Positions 60,335 through 64,000 of a stretch of 64,000 nucleotides of DNA are shown piece by piece. This DNA comes from an uncultured Acidimicrobiales bacterium (GTDB taxonomy: Bacteria > Actinomycetota > Acidimicrobiia > Acidimicrobiales > SHLQ01): the NCBI GenBank assembly GCA_938041035.1, contig CALHYX010000001.1, positions 24,366 through 88,365 of the forward strand, read 5' to 3'. How positions within the stretch are numbered: the first letter of the stretch is position 1; each line of letters begins with the position of its first letter. The position numbers and the translations under genes were made by a program. The notes beneath the pieces were generated by a model. It saw only the letters and a program-made list of their open reading frames with translations, did not search any database and was not told the origin of the DNA.

Positions 60335-61725
60335 CCATGATCGACGAACCGGTGAGCGGCGGCGCGACGGCGGACCTGGACCCGGCGCCGTGGTGGGGGG
60401 CGCCGCGCTCAACGCGGCGTTGGTGGGTGCTGATTGGTTTCATCACCCTCGCCGGGCTCGCCCTGCGGGTCTTCTACATTCTGTACTTCCGCGGCGATTT
60501 CATCGAGAACGTGTTGCCCACCGGCAAGGTGTACCGCACCCAGGTGTGGGGTGACGGGCTCGTCTACAGCCGGCAGGCGAACCTGCTGGCCGACGGCGAG
60601 GGGCTCATCGCTCCGTTGCCGTTCGAGCTCGACGGCGTGCGCCAGCAGTCGGCGGATCACCCGCCGCTGTACACGCTATACCTTGCGTTCTGGTCGGTGA
60701 TCGGCGTGCGCAGCGACCTTGCGCACATGCTGGTCTCGGCGCCCCTGGGTGCGCTCACGGCCGCCGCGTTCGGCGTGCTGGGTCGACGGATTGCGGGCCC
60801 GAGCGTTGGCCTGGTCGCCGCAGTGATCGGGGCATTCAGTCCATCGATTTTCCCCTACCCGGGGTTTGTACTCGCCGAGACCATCACCATCCCGATGGCG
60901 GCATTGGCCATTTGGGCTGCGTATCGGACCTATGACAACCCGACCATCAAGAACGCCGCCTGGCTGGGTGCGCTGACCGGCATTGCCTCCATGGCCCGGG
61001 CCGAGCTGGCGATGCTCGTCTTCTTCATGATCATCCCGCTGTTGATCGTGACCCTGCGCACCACCACCTGGAAGCACCGCATTTCGATGCTGGTCGCGGC
61101 CGGCATCACGTGTGCCTCGATCGCCCTGCCCTGGGTCGGGTACAACCTGAGCCGGTTTGAAGAGCCGATCTACATGTCGATCGGCCTCGACTACGCCCTC
61201 GTGCAGGGCAACTGTGAGGCGGCCTACACCGACGACATCCTCGGCTATTACTGGCTCGGGTGCATGACCGAAGCGCTGGACGAGGCAGGCCTTGCCTACG
61301 CCGATCAGTCCGTGGGCGCCAAGTACGTGCGCGATGTCGGCTGGCAGTACGTCCTCGATCACCGGGGACGGGCTACCCAGGCGGCCTTCGCCCGGGTCGG
61401 TCGAGTGTCGGGCACCTTTCACCCGATGCAACAGGCTCGGTTGAACTCGCTGATCGCGGGCCGCGAACCCTGGGTGGCCAACGCCGGTGTGCTGCTCTGG
61501 TACCCCATGGTGGTGTTGTCGTTCTTCGGTGCGGTGATGCTGCGCCGCGAACGACGCCCCCTGTACCCGCTGCTGGCGGTGCTGTGGCTCACCACCCTGG
61601 CGGTGTTCATCAGCGTCGCGGTGCTGCGCTACCGGGCGTCGCTCGAGCCCATGCTGGCGGTGCTGACCGCGGTCGCGGTGGTGCGCGCCGCCGCGTTTGT
61701 GCGCCGCGCCCGCGCCGACGCCTGA
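60331..61725 (+). CDS. GT39-type membrane glycosyltransferase
   Basis: 464 residues from the ATG at 60331 (ATGA overlap with the acyltransferase). It starts with a cytoplasmic tail and a first membrane helix (VLIGFITLAGLALRVFYILY), after which WGDGLVYSRQANLLADGEGL with its Asp and SADHPPLYTLYLAFWSVIGV place it in the ArnT/PMT-type superfamily. There are about ten further helices. These enzymes take sugar from a polyprenyl-phosphate donor to an acceptor outside the membrane. The donor here is not known. Confidence 0.85.
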   Translation: MTMIDEPVSGGATADLDPAPWWGAPRSTRRWWVLIGFITLAGLALRVFYILYFRGDFIENVLPTGKVYRTQVWGDGLVYSRQANLLADGEGLIAPLPFELDGVRQQSADHPPLYTLYLAFWSVIGVRSDLAHMLVSAPLGALTAAAFGVLGRRIAGPSVGLVAAVIGAFSPSIFPYPGFVLAETITIPMAALAIWAAYRTYDNPTIKNAAWLGALTGIASMARAELAMLVFFMIIPLLIVTLRTTTWKHRISMLVAAGITCASIALPWVGYNLSRFEEPIYMSIGLDYALVQGNCEAAYTDDILGYYWLGCMTEALDEAGLAYADQSVGAKYVRDVGWQYVLDHRGRATQAAFARVGRVSGTFHPMQQARLNSLIAGREPWVANAGVLLWYPMVVLSFFGAVMLRRERRPLYPLLAVLWLTTLAVFISVAVLRYRASLEPMLAVLTAVAVVRAAAFVRRARADA

Positions 61726-61736
61726 CCGCACGCGAA

Positions 61737-61763
61737 GCCGCCGCCCGAAGAACGGACGGCGGT
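61737..61763 (+). terminator. terminator after the surface-polymer operon
   Basis: GCCGCCG and CGGCGGT pair, with an inner CCG-AAGAA-CGG stem, followed by CTTGTTG. It lies 12 bases after the GT39 stop, ahead of the convergent small gene. Confidence 0.6.
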
Positions 61764-61810
61764 CTTGTTGCTGGGCTGAGAGGGGCGGGCGCCAGTGGAG
61801 CCCGAACGGG

Positions 61811-62134
61811 CTAACCCAGGCGTTCCATAATTTCGAGCTTGGCCTCTTCGAGTTCGTCGTCGGTGAGCTCGCCTCGGCCGTGCATCCGCTGCACATCCTC
61901 GACGAGCGACATCAGTTCGGACGGCCCGAGAGACTCCCGGCCGACGAACAGCGCCTCGACCTTGGTCAGGTCCTCGTGATCGACCATGACCGGCTCGGCC
62001 TCGGTCTCCGGCGGTGTGGCCACCGTCGTGCCCGGGATTGGCTTGCCCTGCTTGGCGGCCAGCTTGGCGGCGCGCTTGGCCGCCTTGGCCCGGTCGCGTT
62101 GCAGTTTTGCGAAGGTGGTTCGTTGCGTACCCAT
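61811..62134 (-). CDS. small protein with SHOCT-like C-terminal helix pair
   Basis: From the ATG at 62134, seven bases after AGGAG, the 107-residue product has a basic N-terminus (MGTQRTTFAKLQRDRAKAAK) and a C-terminal pair of helices, LMSLVEDVQRMHGRGELTDD then EEAKLEIMERLG. This last part resembles the short SHOCT module (a helix, G-x-I/L-T-x-E/D-E-F/L turn, a helix). The middle is Pro/Thr-rich. An earlier in-frame start at 62194 gives sequence without features. SHOCT modules are short oligomerisation tails; no function follows. Confidence 0.75.
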   Translation of the reverse strand: MGTQRTTFAKLQRDRAKAAKRAAKLAAKQGKPIPGTTVATPPETEAEPVMVDHEDLTKVEALFVGRESLGPSELMSLVEDVQRMHGRGELTDDELEEAKLEIMERLG

Positions 62135-62329
62135 GACGACTCCTTTTGCCGCGATCGTGGAGGTGGCTCGCCCTATGGCAACCGACCTCGGCACCCCAGC
62201 GGGGGTTGGGGTGCGCTACGACCGTTCACCCGGGCAAAGTGGGCCTTTACCGCAGGTGGAACCGACAAACCACTATAGAGGCCGAGGATGTAAACGCCTA
62301 CATCGGCACACGCGGAGATACGCAAACGC

Positions 62330-62404
62330 TCATCTGGACAGTGTTCATCTGGACGGTGCTGACCAGGGAGATGCTGGCCAGGAGAATGTTCACCTGGCGT
62401 GGTG
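62330..62404. repeat. five degenerate 15-base tandem units
   Basis: Units begin at 62330, 62345, 62360, 62375 and 62390. The first two are nearly identical (TCATCTGGACAGTGT, TCATCTGGACGGTGC) and the others have diverged but keep CTGG/CAGG and the 15-base period. They lie just downstream of the kinase stop, between the kinase and small gene. In one minus-strand frame they read as pentapeptides PGQHL, PGQHR, PDEHC, but I do not consider that frame a gene. Confidence 0.6.
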
Positions 62405-62407
62405 CGG

Positions 62408-63877
62408 TCAGCCGAGCGAGCGGACGAAGGCGTCGAAATCGCCCCAGCTGCCGGCTGAGGAGGCGTCACACCCGTCGGCGACATCATCGATGAACGCCAT
62501 CGCCGTCGAGAATTCCCGAGCCCCGCTGTTGGGCTCGCCGTGCAGTGCTTCGTCGAGATAGTCGGTGAACGTGACGGTGGCCGGAACGATGATCCCCGCC
62601 TGGTCGCTCCAATGGCCGGCCGCCTCGGTCAAGGCGTCGACGAGGTCAGCGGTTTGGGGCTCCGCCGCTATCGGTTGGTCGGCGAAGGCCTCGGGGTCTC
62701 GGGCGCGGACCGCGATTGTGGGCGACGTTTTCCACAAGGCCTGTTGCACCGCGGCGGCCGTGGCGCAATCGCTGCCAGTGGCGTCAACCGGGGTCGGTTC
62801 GGCCGCGGGCGACTCCAGATCGCCGAGCGACGTGAGGCTGAGCCCCGCAACGACGAGGCCGGCCACCACTACCGAAGCCACCAGACAGATCAGGGCGATC
62901 GCGCCAAGCCGGGTGTGGTCTGGTGCCGGTGTGGTCGACCGCGGCGAACGGACAACCGCACCGGCCGGGTTGACGGCGCCATCGGTGCGGCTGACGTCGT
63001 CGCCCACGTCTCGTTGGACGTCGCGGAGGCCCTCGACCAGTTCGCTCACGGTGATGCGATCGCTCGGGTGGGGGCGGATACAACGGTCGATCAGATAGAG
63101 CAGCGGGTCGGTCCGCTCGATCACCCGCGCTCGGGCTGAGCCGATGCCCACGGCAAAGGCCGCCTGTTCGGAGGCGTCGAGGTCCTGGGTCACCGCTCCC
63201 CCACCGTCGACGAACCCTCGGTAGGCAACGAGGAGGGTCTGGCCCAGCCCGTAGACATCGATCGACGGCTCGGGGCTGGTGAAGCTGATCGCCTCGGGTG
63301 CGGTGAACGTTCGCGTGGCGCTGCGCAGCGGCTGGCCGCCGATGGGCGTGGCGCTGGCGAGATCGACGAGCACCGGGTCGGTGCCGTCGCGCATCACGAC
63401 GTTGGCCGGAGTCACGTCGCCGTGCACCAGGCCGGCTCGATGAATGGCGGCGAGCGCCCCACCGAGGCGCACACCGAGGTGCAGCACGTCGCACCGCGAC
63501 AGCGCACCGACGCTGGTGATCAAGTCGTGCAGGGATCCGCCGGGGATGAACTCATAGACCAGATAGGGCCGACCATCGTCGAGTTCGCCCGACGAAAGCG
63601 GCAGGGTGATCGTGGGGTGATGGCCAATGGCCGCCGCGCTCTGCAGGACCGCCCAGCGAGGATCGCGGTCCGAGCGGCCGTCGTTGGATCGGCTGGATCG
63701 AAACACCTTGATGACCACGTCGCGGCCGAGCTCGGCGTCGACACCACGGTAGACGTCGGCGGTTCCGCCGCTCGCGAGCAGTACGGGGTCGAGGAAGCGG
63801 TCAGATCCCAGTTGCACCGACGGCGGGGTGACGCCGCCCGTTTGTGCACTGACGTGTTCCACTCGAGATGCCCTCAT
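62408..63877 (-). CDS. atypical membrane-anchored Ser/Thr protein kinase
   Basis: 489 residues, ATG at 63877. A kinase domain at about 24-290 has the ATP lysine (VVIKVF, Lys57) and APE (192-196), but the catalytic loop reads VHGDVTPANVV in place of HRDLKxxN and the DFG motif is DLA (172-174). The Asp residues are kept, so some activity is possible. One membrane helix follows at about 324-348, then an outer domain with two Cys (379 and near 475). It is like PknA/B-type kinases but has no PASTA repeat. No partner is seen near. Confidence 0.8.
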   Translation of the reverse strand: MRASRVEHVSAQTGGVTPPSVQLGSDRFLDPVLLASGGTADVYRGVDAELGRDVVIKVFRSSRSNDGRSDRDPRWAVLQSAAAIGHHPTITLPLSSGELDDGRPYLVYEFIPGGSLHDLITSVGALSRCDVLHLGVRLGGALAAIHRAGLVHGDVTPANVVMRDGTDPVLVDLASATPIGGQPLRSATRTFTAPEAISFTSPEPSIDVYGLGQTLLVAYRGFVDGGGAVTQDLDASEQAAFAVGIGSARARVIERTDPLLYLIDRCIRPHPSDRITVSELVEGLRDVQRDVGDDVSRTDGAVNPAGAVVRSPRSTTPAPDHTRLGAIALICLVASVVVAGLVVAGLSLTSLGDLESPAAEPTPVDATGSDCATAAAVQQALWKTSPTIAVRARDPEAFADQPIAAEPQTADLVDALTEAAGHWSDQAGIIVPATVTFTDYLDEALHGEPNSGAREFSTAMAFIDDVADGCDASSAGSWGDFDAFVRSLG

Positions 63878-64000
63878 CGCCCAGTCGGTACTTGCTTCAC
63901 CAGCACGCCTCTTGCATCTGATGACGTCCGTCAGTTTAGCCGAGAGTAGTGACGGTTGTCACGGGTCCGGCCGGACCCGACCGGCGGATCCTGGGGCCCG

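Noticed and set aside
62173..62487. 104-residue minus-strand ORF with PGQH pentapeptides
   Set aside because: It overlaps the end of the kinase gene, lacks a ribosome site and the repeat is in DNA with a 15-base period regardless of frame.

Overview
The window is GC-rich DNA from an actinobacterium. It carries a complete Pup-proteasome locus, FbiC (F420 biosynthesis), PafBC, HelY, an actinobacterial-type TatA, and many ATGA/GTGA overlapping genes. The class Acidimicrobiia (Ilumatobacter-like) is my best guess. This rests on gene content, fused oleBC and small conserved proteins, not on a marker tree. No tRNA, rRNA, CRISPR array, transposase or prophage was seen, so this is chromosomal core with a few accessory pieces.

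Layout. 1-6.9 kb (minus strand): Nudix hydrolase, GNAT, a very acidic zinc-ribbon protein, a LysM protein, a tandem-domain ThyX-like enzyme, an M20 amidohydrolase and a lipid-kinase-tail-like protein. 6.9-29.7 kb is one long minus-strand block: helY-tatC-tatA, a zinc-ribbon gene, lepB, pafC-pafB-pafA, an XRE-type regulator, prcA-prcB-pup-dop-mpa, then a trypsin-like protease, trmI, a TtcA/TtuA-type thiolase with its ThiS-like sulfur carrier, three small basic or membrane proteins, a LON-domain protein and dacB. The plus-strand exceptions in this block are a glycerophosphodiesterase at 11.8 kb and a ferredoxin at 23.3 kb.

29.8-42 kb (mostly plus): desaturase, DinB, FIST protein, transketolase and transaldolase (pentose phosphate pathway), an HxlR regulator overlapping fbiC, a LOG-family protein and small conserved genes. 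42-49.1 kb (minus): RNase D, rhodanese, a DUF3179 lipoprotein, mobA, a DUF3151 protein, pyruvate kinase, flavin reductase and a SirB1-like protein. 49.2-61.7 kb (plus): a second glycerophosphodiesterase, an MltB-like transglycosylase, a 954-base gene-free stretch, the olefin operon oleA-oleBC-oleD with a zinc-ribbon gene, and a surface-polymer-like group (FAD oxidoreductase, acyltransferase 3, GT39-like). The window ends with a small SHOCT-like gene and an atypical membrane kinase, both minus.

How parts work together. Pup is ligated by PafA and removed by Dop; Mpa (C-terminal GQYL) feeds pupylated proteins to the PrcA/PrcB 20S particle. PafB and PafC are the WYL-type DNA-damage activators usually encoded beside pafA. 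The ole genes make long-chain olefins by head-to-head condensation of fatty acyl thioesters.

The most promising unexplained item is the gene-free stretch before oleA. It holds a candidate structured RNA of about 590 nt (51555-52147) with UUCG-capped arms, a possible promoter and a strong intrinsic terminator. Others are a sulfur carrier whose GG-containing C-terminal motif is tandemly repeated and extended, two intergenic hairpins with compensatory base changes, and a 23-base leader motif shared by two unlinked genes.
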